Positions 52,983-62,013 of a stretch of 64,000 nucleotides of DNA are shown here, piece after piece. Within the stretch, counting starts at the first letter, position 1. The number at the start of each line of letters is the position of its first letter. Under the pieces are notes generated by a model that saw only the letters and a program-made list of their open reading frames with translations, was not told where the DNA came from and did no database searches. The stretch covers positions 1,056,501-1,120,500 of the forward strand of contig NZ_AP022847.1 in NCBI RefSeq assembly GCF_015100395.1. The letters run 5' to 3'. Both the position numbers and the translations under genes were made by a program. The DNA comes from Nitrosophilus alvini. Its GTDB lineage: Bacteria > Campylobacterota > Campylobacteria > Campylobacterales > Nitratiruptoraceae.

Positions 52983-53159
52983 ATGAGATACATCTACCTT
53001 AAAACAGAAGTGGAATCTGAAAAAAAAGAGTACAAACCTCCCAGATTTATAGGCTCCATGGTCAGGGGTACAATGGGCGTAGCTCTAAAAAGAGTCGTCT
53101 GCATCAACCCTTCATACGATTGCGAAGAGTGTTTTGCAATAAAAAGAACAAAATATTGA
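52983..53159 (+). pseudogene. truncated Cas6-like gene fragment (5' end only)
   Basis: This 58-residue frame, starting just after the cysE stop, reads KPPRFIGSMVRGTMGVALKRVVCINPSYDCEECFA. The G-S-M-x-R-G-x-x-G-x-A-L-K-R-x-x-C pattern followed by a CxxCF pair resembles the N-terminal end of Cas6/RAMP-type CRISPR proteins, which are normally 200-280 residues. The frame stops at 53157 and no continuation is visible before the toxin-antitoxin genes. No CRISPR array or other cas gene occurs in the window. I read it as a relic, but a small intact protein with a two-cysteine knuckle cannot be excluded. Confidence 0.55.
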
Positions 53160-53214
53160 TATTAGAAAAAATCGACAGCCACTTGTAAAAATCTATTACA
53201 AATAAACTATCTCC

Positions 53215-53262
53215 TTGACAACTACTCTAATTTTACTTAAAATGGTAATACGTAAATAAGTA
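53215..53262 (+). promoter_or_regulatory. promoter and possible operator of the toxin-antitoxin pair
   Basis: TTGACA (53215-53220), a 17-base spacer and TAAAAT (53238-53243) make a strong promoter. TACTTA (53234-53239) and TAAGTA (53257-53262) form a dyad over the -10 and start region, as expected for autoregulation by a ribbon-helix-helix antitoxin. The SD AGGAG follows. Confidence 0.6.
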
Positions 53263-53271
53263 GGAGAAAAC

Positions 53272-53514
53272 ATGAAAACGATAACATTAAAAACAGATGA
53301 TAATTTTTTTGAAAAGATATCAAAGTTAGCCAAAAATCTTCATATTTCCAAAAGCGAGCTCATAAGAGAAGCTGTAAGAGAGTATGAAAAAAATCTGTAT
53401 AAAAAAAATTTGAAGAAAAAAGTTCAAGAAGCTTCGTTTAAAGTCAGAAGCAGTCTGTCTGAGGAGATAAATGAGTTCGAGGAAACAAATCTTGACGGAT
53501 TGAGAGATGATTAA
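53272..53514 (+). CDS. ribbon-helix-helix antitoxin
   Basis: This 80-residue protein opens with the RHH pattern MKTITLKTDDNFFEKISKLAKNLHISKSELIREAVREYEK (strand-helix-helix), then a charged C-terminal tail ending NEFEETNLDGLRDD that would wrap the toxin. It overlaps the toxin gene by 8 bases. Such antitoxins bind DNA as dimers and repress their operon. The partner is a MazF-type RNase. Confidence 0.87.
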   Translation: MKTITLKTDDNFFEKISKLAKNLHISKSELIREAVREYEKNLYKKNLKKKVQEASFKVRSSLSEEINEFEETNLDGLRDD

Positions 53515-53854
53515 AAGAGGCGAGATATATCTTGCAAATCTCAATCCTAAAAAAGGCAATGAAGTTGGGAAGCTCCGTCCTGTCCTTGTTTTGCAGACAG
53601 ATATGTTAAACGAGATATCTCATCCCACTGTTATAATACTACCTCTTTCTACAAAACTTGTAGATGAAGCATATCCTTTGAGATTCAGAATAAACAAAAG
53701 AGACAGATTGGAAAAAGATTCAGATATTTTATGCGATCAAATTAGAGCCATAGATATAAATAGACTGAAATCAGTTCCTTTGACACTTCTGACGGAAGAA
53801 GAGATTGTCGATATCGAACATAGACTTGAAATTATTTTGGGATTTATTCAATAA
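53507..53854 (+). CDS. MazF/PemK-type endoribonuclease toxin
   Basis: This 115-residue toxin has the MazF core: MIKRGEIYLANLNPKKGNEVGKLRPVLVLQTD (with the catalytic RP pair), HPTVIILPLSTKL near 43, DSDILCDQIRAIDINRL near 72 and a closing EEIVDIEHRLEIILGF. It is complete in length. It cuts mRNA at short motifs unless bound by the antitoxin, whose gene overlaps its start. It sits in a patch with a Cas6-like fragment and repeats, suggesting acquired DNA. Confidence 0.9.
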   Translation: MIKRGEIYLANLNPKKGNEVGKLRPVLVLQTDMLNEISHPTVIILPLSTKLVDEAYPLRFRINKRDRLEKDSDILCDQIRAIDINRLKSVPLTLLTEEEIVDIEHRLEIILGFIQ

Positions 53855-53861
53855 CGGATAT

Positions 53862-53932
53862 AAAAATCTCTTCTCTCTGTAAAAACTAAACAAATCTATA
53901 TTCTTGTAAAAAGGACAACGAAAGAGATTTTT
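53862..53932. repeat. 11-bp inverted repeat downstream of the toxin gene
   Basis: AAAAATCTCTT (53862-53872) and AAGAGATTTTT (53922-53932) are perfect complements separated by 49 bases. A 10-base direct repeat CTTGTAAAAA occurs upstream of the antitoxin (53182-53191) and inside this element (53903-53912). It could be a weak terminator or the footprint of the insertion that brought the toxin-antitoxin pair. Confidence 0.45.
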
Positions 53933-54017
53933 AAATGGCCTACTAAAAGGACTTACAACGAAAAATGATCACAACACAATACATCATATATAGAATCATT
54001 TGTGCTAAAATATTCAT

Positions 54018-54233
54018 ATGATCAAATATCTCAACGAAATGATTGATTCGATTATAGTTATCGTGCTTCTCTTTCCTGTCATACTCATTCTAAATATTCT
54101 TTTTATAGCGCTTCTCTATTTTGCAGGCGTAAAGTTGGACAACGTATCTGTCTTTATAATCGCTCTTTCTGCGATTGCTCTATACTACTTAGCTGCTATA
54201 AAGTACATGTTTTCCAAAAAAAACGACAAATAG
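54018..54233 (+). CDS. small two-helix membrane protein
   Basis: This 71-residue protein has two hydrophobic segments (IIVIVLLFPVILILNILFIALLYF and VFIIALSAIALYYLAAIKY) and a lysine-rich tail. The family is not recognised. It has no convincing SD. It stands alone between the toxin-antitoxin pair and aspC. Confidence 0.55.
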   Translation: MIKYLNEMIDSIIVIVLLFPVILILNILFIALLYFAGVKLDNVSVFIIALSAIALYYLAAIKYMFSKKNDK

Positions 54234-54330
54234 CTACTTTACTATACACATTCTGGTCACTGCTCGCTTTTCAATTATTTGTTCATCAAAATTTAGCTAT
54301 AATTTCATAAAATTTTTAGAAGGAAGTGGA

Positions 54331-55503
54331 ATGTTTTCAAAAAGAATAGAAACATTGTCCGAATCTTTGACTATAGCGATATCTTCTCTTGCGAGAGAGC
54401 TAAAAGCTGCCGGAAAAGATGTGCTGGGTTTTTCGGCGGGAGAGCCGGATTTTGATACACCTGAACTTATCAAAAAAGCGGCTATCGAGGCGATAAACGA
54501 AGGTTTTACAAAATATACGGCCGTTGAAGGAATTCCGGAGCTTCTCGACGCTATAAGTGAAAAACTGAAACGTGACAACAATCTTGATTATAAAAGAAAC
54601 CAGATCATCGTAAGCAACGGAGCAAAACACTCTCTTTTCAATCTTTTTCAAACACTTATAGATGAAGGTGACGAGGTTATCATCCCGGCTCCGTATTGGG
54701 TAACATATCCTGAACTTGTAAAGTATTCCGGTGGAAAACCTGTTTTCGTTGACACGGATGAAAACAGCCAATTCAAGATAACAGCAGAGCAGTTGAAAAA
54801 CGCTATAACACCAAAAACAAAAATGCTTGTTCTAACCACCCCTTCGAACCCGACCGGAGCGGTGTACTCGCAAGAGGAACTGGAAGAGATAGCGGAAGTT
54901 CTAAAAGGTACCGACATATATATAGCAAGCGACGAGATGTATGAAAAACTGGTATATGATGCAAAATTTGTCTCCGCAGCGTCTATAAACGAAGATATGT
55001 ATAACAGAACTATAACCATAAACGGCCTCAGCAAATCTGTAGCGATGACCGGATGGAGATTTGGCTATCTTGCGGCGGCAGATCCGGAGCTTATAAAAGC
55101 AATGAAAAAGCTTCAGAGCCAAAGCACATCAAATATAAACTCCATAACTCAAAAAGCCGCCATAGTCGGACTTGACGGAAGTGTAGACGGTGATATAGAG
55201 TATATGAGAGAAGAGTTCAAAAAAAGAAGGGACGAAGCTGTTCAACTCTTCAACGATATAGAAGGGCTTAGCGTACTACCTCCCCAGGGTGCCTTTTATC
55301 TGTTCGTTAACACCAAAGAGATAGAACCTGACTCCATGAAATTTTGTAAAGAGCTTCTTGAGAGGGAAGGCGTAGCGGTCGTTCCGGGCATAGGTTTTGG
55401 AAAAGACGGTTATTTTAGATTTAGTTTCGCAACCGATATCGAAAGTATCAGACACGGTATCGAAAGAATCAAAAGATTTGTGGAAACACAAAAAAACAGC
55501 TAA
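54331..55503 (+). CDS. aspC: aspartate aminotransferase (class I/II PLP)
   Basis: This 390-residue fold-type I aminotransferase shows GFSAGEPDFDTPELIKKAA near 34, SNGAKHSLFNLFQTLIDEGDEVI near 94, TTPSNPTGAVYSQEEL near 172, SDEMYEKLVY near 200, the PLP lysine in TINGLSKSVAMTGWRFGYLAA near 230, and the substrate arginine in DGYFRFSFAT near 365. It makes aspartate/oxaloacetate and glutamate/2-oxoglutarate exchanges. SD AGAAGGAAG precedes the ATG. Confidence 0.93.
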   Translation: MFSKRIETLSESLTIAISSLARELKAAGKDVLGFSAGEPDFDTPELIKKAAIEAINEGFTKYTAVEGIPELLDAISEKLKRDNNLDYKRNQIIVSNGAKHSLFNLFQTLIDEGDEVIIPAPYWVTYPELVKYSGGKPVFVDTDENSQFKITAEQLKNAITPKTKMLVLTTPSNPTGAVYSQEELEEIAEVLKGTDIYIASDEMYEKLVYDAKFVSAASINEDMYNRTITINGLSKSVAMTGWRFGYLAAADPELIKAMKKLQSQSTSNINSITQKAAIVGLDGSVDGDIEYMREEFKKRRDEAVQLFNDIEGLSVLPPQGAFYLFVNTKEIEPDSMKFCKELLEREGVAVVPGIGFGKDGYFRFSFATDIESIRHGIERIKRFVETQKNS

Positions 55504-55577
55504 AAAATTTTTTATTTTTTCTTTCATACTTAATACAGCTGATGGTATAATAAATTACTTATGCCAAAGGCTGTATT

Positions 55578-57527
55578 ATGTTTGTGAAAGAGCGTTTCAA
55601 ACTTTCCAAAAAAACAGTTGAAAAACTAAAAGGAAAAAAGCCAAATTTCGGTTTCGGCGCTTTTTCGGAAGCCACCTACTACCGTACCTATAGCCGTAAA
55701 AAACCGGATGGCTCCCAGGAACACTGGGTAGATACTATCATCCGTGTCATTGAAGGCGTCATCTCTATCAGAAAAAACCACTACATCATTAACGGACTTG
55801 AATGGGATGAAAAAAAATGGCAGGAATTTGCACATGACTTTGCTATTACCTGCTTCGATATGAAGTGGCTTCCCCCCGGTCGAGGTCTCTGGATCATGGG
55901 AACCCCGTATATTTACGAAAGAGGAAGTGCCGCCCTCTACAACTGCGGTGCGGTAGATACCGAAGATCTTGCACTCTCAGCCGACTGGGCTATGGATATG
56001 CTTATGTGCGGAGTGGGAGTGGGATTTAATATGTCGTGGGACGGTTTTGCAAAAAAACCGGATAGAAAAAATCCTAAACTATACGTTATCGACGACAGTA
56101 GAGAGGGATGGGTAAAATCTGTCAGACTGCTGCTTGACAGCTATGTAAGTGACGGACCTTTCTATAGATTCGACTACTCGAAAATAAGACCGGCAGGTTC
56201 TCCAATAAGGGGATTTGGCGGAACTGCATCCGGTCCGGAACCTCTAAAAGAACTTCATAAAAGACTTGAAGCCGTAATGGATAGCTATATCGAAGGAAAA
56301 ATAAACAAAACAAGATGCATAGCGGACGTTTTCAATTCTATAGGAGTCTGCGTTGTAGCTGGAAACGTGAGACGTTCTGCTGAAATAGCTATAGGCTCGC
56401 CCCATGACGAAACTTTTCTGAATCTGAAAAATTACGATATTTTTCCTGACAGAAAAGATATAGGATGGATGTCCAACAATACAGTAGTTTTTGAAAAAAC
56501 GGAAGATTTCAAAAAACTTCCTGAAATTGCCGAACTTGTGAGAAAAAACGGTGAACCAGGAATTTTAAACCTTATAAACGTAAGAAAATATGCAAGATTC
56601 GGTGACATCGAGTATGACAGAGCATGGCTTTCCAATCCCTGTGCGGAAATTGCCCTTGAAAGCTATGAGTTGTGTAATCTTGCTGAAGTTTTTCCAACAA
56701 GGTGCGAAAACGAAGATGAGTTTTACAAAGCTTTGAGATATGCAACTTTTTACGCATCTACCGTCTCTTTGCTTCCAACCCATAGACATGAAACGAACAA
56801 GATAGTAGCAAGAAACAGAAGAGTTGGAGTAAGTATATCGGGTATTGCGGACCTACTGGATGAGATAGGTGCAACTGAGCTGACACGCAGACTCAGATAC
56901 GGTTATAAAATAGTAAAAGATACAAACAAAATGCTTGCAGAACAGGCGGGCATTCCGGTTTCTATCAGAGTTACAGCCATAAAACCGTCGGGTACGATCA
57001 GCATACTTGCAGGCACAAGTCCCGGCATTCACTTTCCGCCTTTCAGATATGCCATAAGAAGAATCAGAGTAGGAAACAACACTCCCATATGTAAATTTTT
57101 AATAAAAGCAGGTGTTCCAAACGAACCCGATATCTATTCTGAAAACACTACTGTCTTTGAATTTCCTATAGAGTATAAAAAAACAAGACCTATCACTTCC
57201 GTATCTGCCTGGGAACAGTTCTCTTTGCTTGCAATGCTTCAAAGAGAGTGGTCTGACAATATGGTCTCATGCACTATACATTTTGACGAAGAGAAAGAGG
57301 GTAAGCAGGTAGAGCACATGCTGGCGATGTACGCACCTGTAATCAAATCTGTATCGATGCTTCCGCATAAAAGAGGCAAAGTATACAAACAGATGCCGTT
57401 TACGAAAATAACAAAAGAAGAGTATGAAAAAAGAGTCAAAGAGATGCCGAAAATCGACTGGTCGAAATTCGGCGGAAGCGAGGGAGCCGGAGAGGGCTAC
57501 TGCACTATCCTGGCCTGTAACATTTAG
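55578..57527 (+). CDS. ribonucleoside-triphosphate reductase, adenosylcobalamin-dependent (class II, monomeric)
   Basis: This 649-residue enzyme makes deoxynucleotides using a B12-derived radical. It matches the monomeric class II form (Lactobacillus RTPR type): YYRTYSRKKPDGSQEHWVDTIIRVIEG near 35, RGLWIMGTPYIYERGSAALYNCGAV near 95 with the first redox cysteine, IRGFGGTASGPEPLKELHKRLEAV near 212, NVRRSAEIAIGS near 255, SNPCAEIALESYELCNLAEVFP near 350 carrying the thiyl-radical cysteine, catalytic glutamate and second redox cysteine, and the C-terminal pair YCTILACNI. It is about 90 residues shorter than the Lactobacillus enzyme. A B12 riboswitch is not evident upstream. It ends abutting the convergent small gene at 57528. 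Confidence 0.9.
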   Translation: MFVKERFKLSKKTVEKLKGKKPNFGFGAFSEATYYRTYSRKKPDGSQEHWVDTIIRVIEGVISIRKNHYIINGLEWDEKKWQEFAHDFAITCFDMKWLPPGRGLWIMGTPYIYERGSAALYNCGAVDTEDLALSADWAMDMLMCGVGVGFNMSWDGFAKKPDRKNPKLYVIDDSREGWVKSVRLLLDSYVSDGPFYRFDYSKIRPAGSPIRGFGGTASGPEPLKELHKRLEAVMDSYIEGKINKTRCIADVFNSIGVCVVAGNVRRSAEIAIGSPHDETFLNLKNYDIFPDRKDIGWMSNNTVVFEKTEDFKKLPEIAELVRKNGEPGILNLINVRKYARFGDIEYDRAWLSNPCAEIALESYELCNLAEVFPTRCENEDEFYKALRYATFYASTVSLLPTHRHETNKIVARNRRVGVSISGIADLLDEIGATELTRRLRYGYKIVKDTNKMLAEQAGIPVSIRVTAIKPSGTISILAGTSPGIHFPPFRYAIRRIRVGNNTPICKFLIKAGVPNEPDIYSENTTVFEFPIEYKKTRPITSVSAWEQFSLLAMLQREWSDNMVSCTIHFDEEKEGKQVEHMLAMYAPVIKSVSMLPHKRGKVYKQMPFTKITKEEYEKRVKEMPKIDWSKFGGSEGAGEGYCTILACNI

Positions 57528-57815
57528 TTATCCGGTTATTCCCTCATCAACATCTTTTGGAGTCTCTTCAGGGATATAGTCTTTTCCGAACTCATTTTTT
57601 GCAATATTTAATGCATCTATAAGGTCATCTATATTTTCATATGGTATATGAACTTTCCACTCAGGCTCTTCAAGATTTCCGTTTAGAGATATTCCGATAC
57701 TTACAACAGGTTCACTGTTTTTACCGTAAGGTTCAGTCAGATGAGTTACAGTAACGACTCCGTCCTTTGTTCCGTAAAGATTGAAGAACTTTATCATATG
57801 GGCATTTTTTGGCAT
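57528..57815 (-). CDS. conserved-looking small protein of unknown function
   Basis: This 95-residue protein, MPKNAHMIKFFNLYGTKDGVV..., is beta-rich in the middle (VTVTHLTEPYGKNSEPVVSIGISLNG, WKVHIPYENIDDLIDALNIAKNEFG) with an acidic tail. It has a clear SD AAAGGAG before the ATG at 57815. No signal peptide, membrane segment or cysteine is visible. It is convergent with the ribonucleotide reductase, with no gap between stop codons. I do not recognise a family. Confidence 0.7.
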   Translation of the reverse strand: MPKNAHMIKFFNLYGTKDGVVTVTHLTEPYGKNSEPVVSIGISLNGNLEEPEWKVHIPYENIDDLIDALNIAKNEFGKDYIPEETPKDVDEGITG

Positions 57816-57917
57816 AATCGACTCCTTTTTTGAAGTTTAATTTCATTTTAACATCACTTCTAATATAAAGTATATCAAACAATTATAAGACCAAACTAAA
57901 AGGTTTTTCCTATAGCA

Positions 57918-58868
57918 CTACTCTTTTAGAAGTTTTGAAAGTTTCGCCTGTAGTCTAAGCCACTCTTTGTGAGGCATAAGAGGAAAACCGGAATATACTT
58001 TTGAGCCCTCGATCGATTTTGTAACTCCCCCTCTTGCGGCTATAGTTGCAAAATCACCTATCTTCAGATGCCCTGCCGTAGCACTCTGCCCTCCCATAAC
58101 AACATTTCGTCCAAGGATTGTTGAACCCGATATGCCTACCTGTGATACTATTATAGAGTACTCGCCTATTTCACAATTATGTCCAATCTGAACGAGATTA
58201 TCTATCTTGACACCTTTTTTGATAACAGTTGAACCAAAAACTGCCCTGTCTATCGTTGTATTGGCTCCTATCTCAACATCATCTTCTATAACCACATTTC
58301 CGTTTTGATATATCTTTACATGCGTGCCGTCTTTTTTATGTGCAAAACCAAAACCGTCGCTTCCTATAACGGCTCCTGCATGTATGATGCAGTTTTTGCC
58401 TATCTTACAGTCACGATAAACGGTAACATTCGGATATATAAGTGTGCCCTTTTCTATCGTTACATTATCCCCCACGAACACACCCGGCATCAGAGTCACT
58501 CCCTTTTTGATAACAGCACCTTTTCCGATATATACGTTTGGAGCGATAGTAACGTTCTCTTCAATTTCAGGCTCTTTTCCATCTTTTTCAAAAGGGGGCT
58601 TCGCAAAAAACTTTGTGGCATAAGCAAGGCTTAGATAAGGCTCCTCACTGATTAGTGCAGATACGTTTTCAGGCAGCTCTTTTAGATATTTCTTATTCAA
58701 AATTACCGCAGCGGCTTTTGTATCTTTCAACAATTTGAGATATTTGGGATTTTCAAGAAAAGATAGTTGAGAAGAATCGGCCTTGTCCAAACTCTCAATA
58801 CCCCTTATCTCTCTATCCTCTCCCACAAGTTCCAATTCCAGAGATTTGGCCAATTCACTCAACAACAT
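57918..58868 (-). CDS. lpxD: UDP-3-O-acylglucosamine N-acyltransferase
   Basis: This 316-residue enzyme of lipid A synthesis has an N-terminal uridine-binding domain ([36 protein letters not shown]), then a long hexapeptide-repeat beta-helix ([36 protein letters not shown]-like [12 protein letters not shown]), with the catalytic histidine region [10 protein letters not shown] and a C-terminal helix. The ATG at 58868 with GAGAGG seven bases upstream is preferred over an upstream TTG. It starts four bases after the ilvH stop. Confidence 0.94.
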   Translation of the reverse strand: MLLSELAKSLELELVGEDREIRGIESLDKADSSQLSFLENPKYLKLLKDTKAAAVILNKKYLKELPENVSALISEEPYLSLAYATKFFAKPPFEKDGKEPEIEENVTIAPNVYIGKGAVIKKGVTLMPGVFVGDNVTIEKGTLIYPNVTVYRDCKIGKNCIIHAGAVIGSDGFGFAHKKDGTHVKIYQNGNVVIEDDVEIGANTTIDRAVFGSTVIKKGVKIDNLVQIGHNCEIGEYSIIVSQVGISGSTILGRNVVMGGQSATAGHLKIGDFATIAARGGVTKSIEGSKVYSGFPLMPHKEWLRLQAKLSKLLKE

Positions 58869-58872
58869 AGGA

Positions 58873-59343
58873 TTACCTCTCAATTGCAACGACGCCGCTT
58901 CTTATAATCTCTTTGGGATTGAAATTTTTAAGAGCGTATATAAAATGGGCTACTCTGGTAGGCTCATCTGCAATCATAACAATAATTCCGTCTTTTCCCA
59001 CATTTACGATACTTCCGTTATATGCCCTGCATAGAGCCTCCACATCACTCAGTCTCTCTTCAAGAGGGACTTTTGCAAGTACCATCTCTTTTTCTATAAG
59101 CTCTTCGTGCTCTATAACCTTCAAAACAGGTATCAGTTTGTTCAGCTGTTTTATAATCTGCTCTATCACTCTGTGACTTCCCGAAGTGACTATAGTAAGC
59201 CTTGAGAGCGAAGAGTTGGGTATGGGAGCAACGGTCAAAGTCTCTATATTGTAGCCTCTGCCGGCAAAAAGTCCGGAAATTCTTGAAAGAACTCCATGTT
59301 CATTTTTGACGATTACAGATATAACTCTTCTTTCTTTATGCAT
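58873..59343 (-). CDS. ilvH: acetolactate synthase small (regulatory) subunit
   Basis: This 156-residue protein has an N-terminal ACT domain ([36 protein letters not shown]) that binds valine in this family, and a C-terminal domain ([36 protein letters not shown]). It lies 3 bases after ilvB. Confidence 0.96.
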   Translation of the reverse strand: MHKERRVISVIVKNEHGVLSRISGLFAGRGYNIETLTVAPIPNSSLSRLTIVTSGSHRVIEQIIKQLNKLIPVLKVIEHEELIEKEMVLAKVPLEERLSDVEALCRAYNGSIVNVGKDGIIVMIADEPTRVAHFIYALKNFNPKEIIRSGVVAIER

Positions 59344-59346
59344 CTT

Positions 59347-61047
59347 TTATCCCTCGTCTTTATATTCTAACATCATATTGTAAAGCGAGCCCCCGGCAGG
59401 TACCATCGGCAAAACATTCTCATATCTGTCTATTACAACATCTATAAGGGCAACAACTCCTTTGCTTATCGCGTCATCAAGTGCTTCGTCAAACTCCTCT
59501 TTTGTTTTTACCCTGTATCCTATCCCTCCGAAACTTTCAGCCAACTTTACGAAATCGGGCTGCATAGAGAGGTCGGTCTCCGCATATCTCTTTTCATAAA
59601 AGAAAGTTTGCCACTGTCTGACCATTCCCAGATAGTTGTTATTAAGTATTATATTTATAACGGGCAATCTATATTCCACAGCGGTCATAAGTTCCTGAAT
59701 ATTCATAAGGATCGAGCCGTCTCCGGTAAAGTTTATCGATATCTCTTCCTGAACTCCTCTTTTAACACCTATCGCCGCAGGGAAACCAAAGCCCATAGTG
59801 CCTAGCCCACCGCTTGTAATAAGTTCATTCGGTCTGGTAAACGGATAATATTGCGCCGTCCACATCTGATGCTGTCCAACATCTGTGGATATTCTCGCTT
59901 TGCCTTTTAGTTTTTCTCCGACTCTTTGTATAACCCACTCCGGTTTTAAAACTTTGTCACTGTCTTCATATTTCAATGGGTGAAGTTCTCCGTACCTTTT
60001 CAGTATCTCTCTCCAGCTTTCATATCTGTCGGGATTTATCTGCTCCTTTGCCAGAGGAACCATCTCTTCCAAAACTTTTTTCAAATCACCCACAATAGGA
60101 TAGTCAACATGAACGAGTTTTCCTATACTACTAGGATCAATATCCACATGAATGATTTTTGCGTATTTTGCAAATTCGGAAAGTTTACCTGTAACCCTGT
60201 CGTCAAATCTGGGCCCCAAAGCAATAAGCAGATCAGCTTCGCTCATCGCCATGTTTGCGGCGTATGTTCCGTGCATTCCGACCATACCAAGCAGCATAGG
60301 ATCATCGTATCTCAATGTACCTCTCGCCATCAGAGTCTCAACCGCAGGTATCTTGGCAGCCGCTACAAACTCTCTTACAAGTTCCGCCGCACCGCTTCTG
60401 ATAATTCCGCCACCAAGATAAAATACCGGTTTTTTAGCTTCAGCAATAGCCGCAACAGCCTTTTTTATCTGTCTAGGATTGCCTTTGTATGTAGGTTTAT
60501 AAGTCTCCAATCTTATCTCATCAGGATAATCAAATGGCGCTATCTGAGCCGTTACATCTTTTGGTATATCAACATGTATAGGCCCGGGTCTGCCGCTTTT
60601 CGCAAGATAAAAGGCCTCTTTCAATATAAAGGGAAGCTCTTTTGCGTCTTTAACCAAGAAGTTGTGTTTTGTACACGGCCTACTGATTCCCACCGCATCA
60701 ATTTCCTGAAAAGCGTCTGTGCCTATCATGGAAATGGGAACCTGTCCGCTTATGACAACAAGAGGTATAGAGTCTGTATAGGCAGTTGCAAGACCCGTTA
60801 CCGCATTTGTAAATCCAGGACCGGATGTAACAAACGCTACACCTGTTTTACCCGTAGCTCTTGCATAGCCGTCTGCTGCATGAACCGCTGCCTGCTCATG
60901 CCTTGTCAAAATATGCTGGAAATATTTATGCTTGTATATCTCATCGTAAACATTCATTATCGCACCGCCGGGATATCCGAAAACAACTTCGACTCCCTCC
61001 TTGCGCATTGCTTCAACAACCATCTGTGCGCCGCTGATCTGCTGCAT
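59347..61047 (-). CDS. ilvB: acetolactate synthase large (catalytic) subunit
   Basis: This 566-residue ThDP-dependent enzyme starts valine, leucine and isoleucine synthesis. It shows VFGYPGGAIMNVYDEIYKH with the ThDP-activating glutamate in LTRHEQAAVHAADGYARATGK near 50, VTSGPGFTNAVTGLATAYTDS near 73, FAD-binding region around 245-320, and the ThDP/Mg motif NFTGDGSILMNIQELMTAVEYRLPVINIILNN near 435. Complete length. Confidence 0.97.
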   Translation of the reverse strand: MQQISGAQMVVEAMRKEGVEVVFGYPGGAIMNVYDEIYKHKYFQHILTRHEQAAVHAADGYARATGKTGVAFVTSGPGFTNAVTGLATAYTDSIPLVVISGQVPISMIGTDAFQEIDAVGISRPCTKHNFLVKDAKELPFILKEAFYLAKSGRPGPIHVDIPKDVTAQIAPFDYPDEIRLETYKPTYKGNPRQIKKAVAAIAEAKKPVFYLGGGIIRSGAAELVREFVAAAKIPAVETLMARGTLRYDDPMLLGMVGMHGTYAANMAMSEADLLIALGPRFDDRVTGKLSEFAKYAKIIHVDIDPSSIGKLVHVDYPIVGDLKKVLEEMVPLAKEQINPDRYESWREILKRYGELHPLKYEDSDKVLKPEWVIQRVGEKLKGKARISTDVGQHQMWTAQYYPFTRPNELITSGGLGTMGFGFPAAIGVKRGVQEEISINFTGDGSILMNIQELMTAVEYRLPVINIILNNNYLGMVRQWQTFFYEKRYAETDLSMQPDFVKLAESFGGIGYRVKTKEEFDEALDDAISKGVVALIDVVIDRYENVLPMVPAGGSLYNMMLEYKDEG

Positions 61048-61104
61048 CTTGTCTCCTAAAGTTAAACATTATCAATTAGCCGTAATTTTACCTAAAAAAA
61101 CCCT

Positions 61105-62010
61105 TTAACCCAACTTTTTTTGGCAATTAATTAGAGCAACTCCCTCTCTTAAACCGTCGTCACATACAGTAACTTCATCAAATCCGCTGACTTTCAGCAG
61201 CTCTTTAAGTATATGAATTCCTGCCGTTATCAGGTCCGCTCTGCCCTCTCCTACTATCTCTTCTCTCTTTTTAAACGAAAGTGACTCCAATTTTCGTAAA
61301 GCTTCATCAAGATCGACCGGATAAAGAACGGTTCCGTTGATTTTTTCGGGATCATACGTATCATATGTCAATCCCAGTTTTAATGCGGCCAAAGTAGTAG
61401 GTGTTCCGCCTGTTGCCACAAACTCTTTCGGAATGCCGAAAAGCTCGTATATATCATCAATAAAAATTCTCATTGAGGATATCTTTCTTCTGATTCCAAT
61501 GAGCATACTCTCTTTTGATTTGTACTGCTGTGCCGTTGTAACGATACCTATATCAAAACTTTCGGTAACTACTCCCTCCTTGTGATACATAATAAGTTCC
61601 GTAGAGGCACCGCCTATATCCGCAACCAGAAATTTTTCCGCTTTTTTGCCAAGCTGAATCAATCTGTGCTTTACCGCATATACCGTAAAAACGGCCTCTT
61701 CATCAGAAGAGATTATCTTAAATTCTATTCCTGTTTTTGTTTTTATCTCTTCTATAACAGATTTGGCGTTTTCGGCTTTTCTAAATGCAGCGGTGGCAAC
61801 CGCCTCTATATCGTCATCGAAATCGATTTTCTCTTTTGCTTCAATTATGGCGTCGATTATCCTTTGTGTAGCTTCTTTGGATATGATACCTGTTAAATAA
61901 AGCTTATCAGCCGTTCTTACGGTTTTTTCAAATTCATCAGTTTTTTTAAGTGTTTCACAGTCAAACTTTACAATACGCAGGGTATTAGAACCAAGATCAA
62001 TTGCTATCAA
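61105..62010 (-). CDS. Ppx/GppA-family exopolyphosphatase/guanosine pentaphosphatase
   Basis: This 301-residue ASKHA-fold phosphatase has the phosphate loop MIAIDLGSNTLRIVKFD, ATAAFRKAENA near 87, VADIGGASTELIMY near 145 and ATGGTPTTLAALKLGL near 214. It is a short form without the C-terminal HD domain. It cuts polyphosphate or pppGpp. It lies between ilvA and ilvB, with 3 bases to ilvA upstream. Confidence 0.9.
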   Translation of the reverse strand: MIAIDLGSNTLRIVKFDCETLKKTDEFEKTVRTADKLYLTGIISKEATQRIIDAIIEAKEKIDFDDDIEAVATAAFRKAENAKSVIEEIKTKTGIEFKIISSDEEAVFTVYAVKHRLIQLGKKAEKFLVADIGGASTELIMYHKEGVVTESFDIGIVTTAQQYKSKESMLIGIRRKISSMRIFIDDIYELFGIPKEFVATGGTPTTLAALKLGLTYDTYDPEKINGTVLYPVDLDEALRKLESLSFKKREEIVGEGRADLITAGIHILKELLKVSGFDEVTVCDDGLREGVALINCQKKLG

Positions 62011-62013
62011 TTT

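Noticed and set aside
52983-53932. CRISPR array next to the Cas6-like fragment
   Set aside because: No set of regularly spaced repeats of 24-40 bases was seen here or elsewhere in the window.
55501-55577. Cobalamin riboswitch upstream of the B12-dependent ribonucleotide reductase
   Set aside because: The intergenic gap is about 75 bases and lacks the B12-box sequence, too short for the known aptamer.
59980-61059. 359-codon open frame on the plus strand
   Set aside because: It lies fully antisense to ilvB, whose motifs and length are complete. The translated product is rich in Cys, Arg, His, Ser and Tyr with no recognisable domain.
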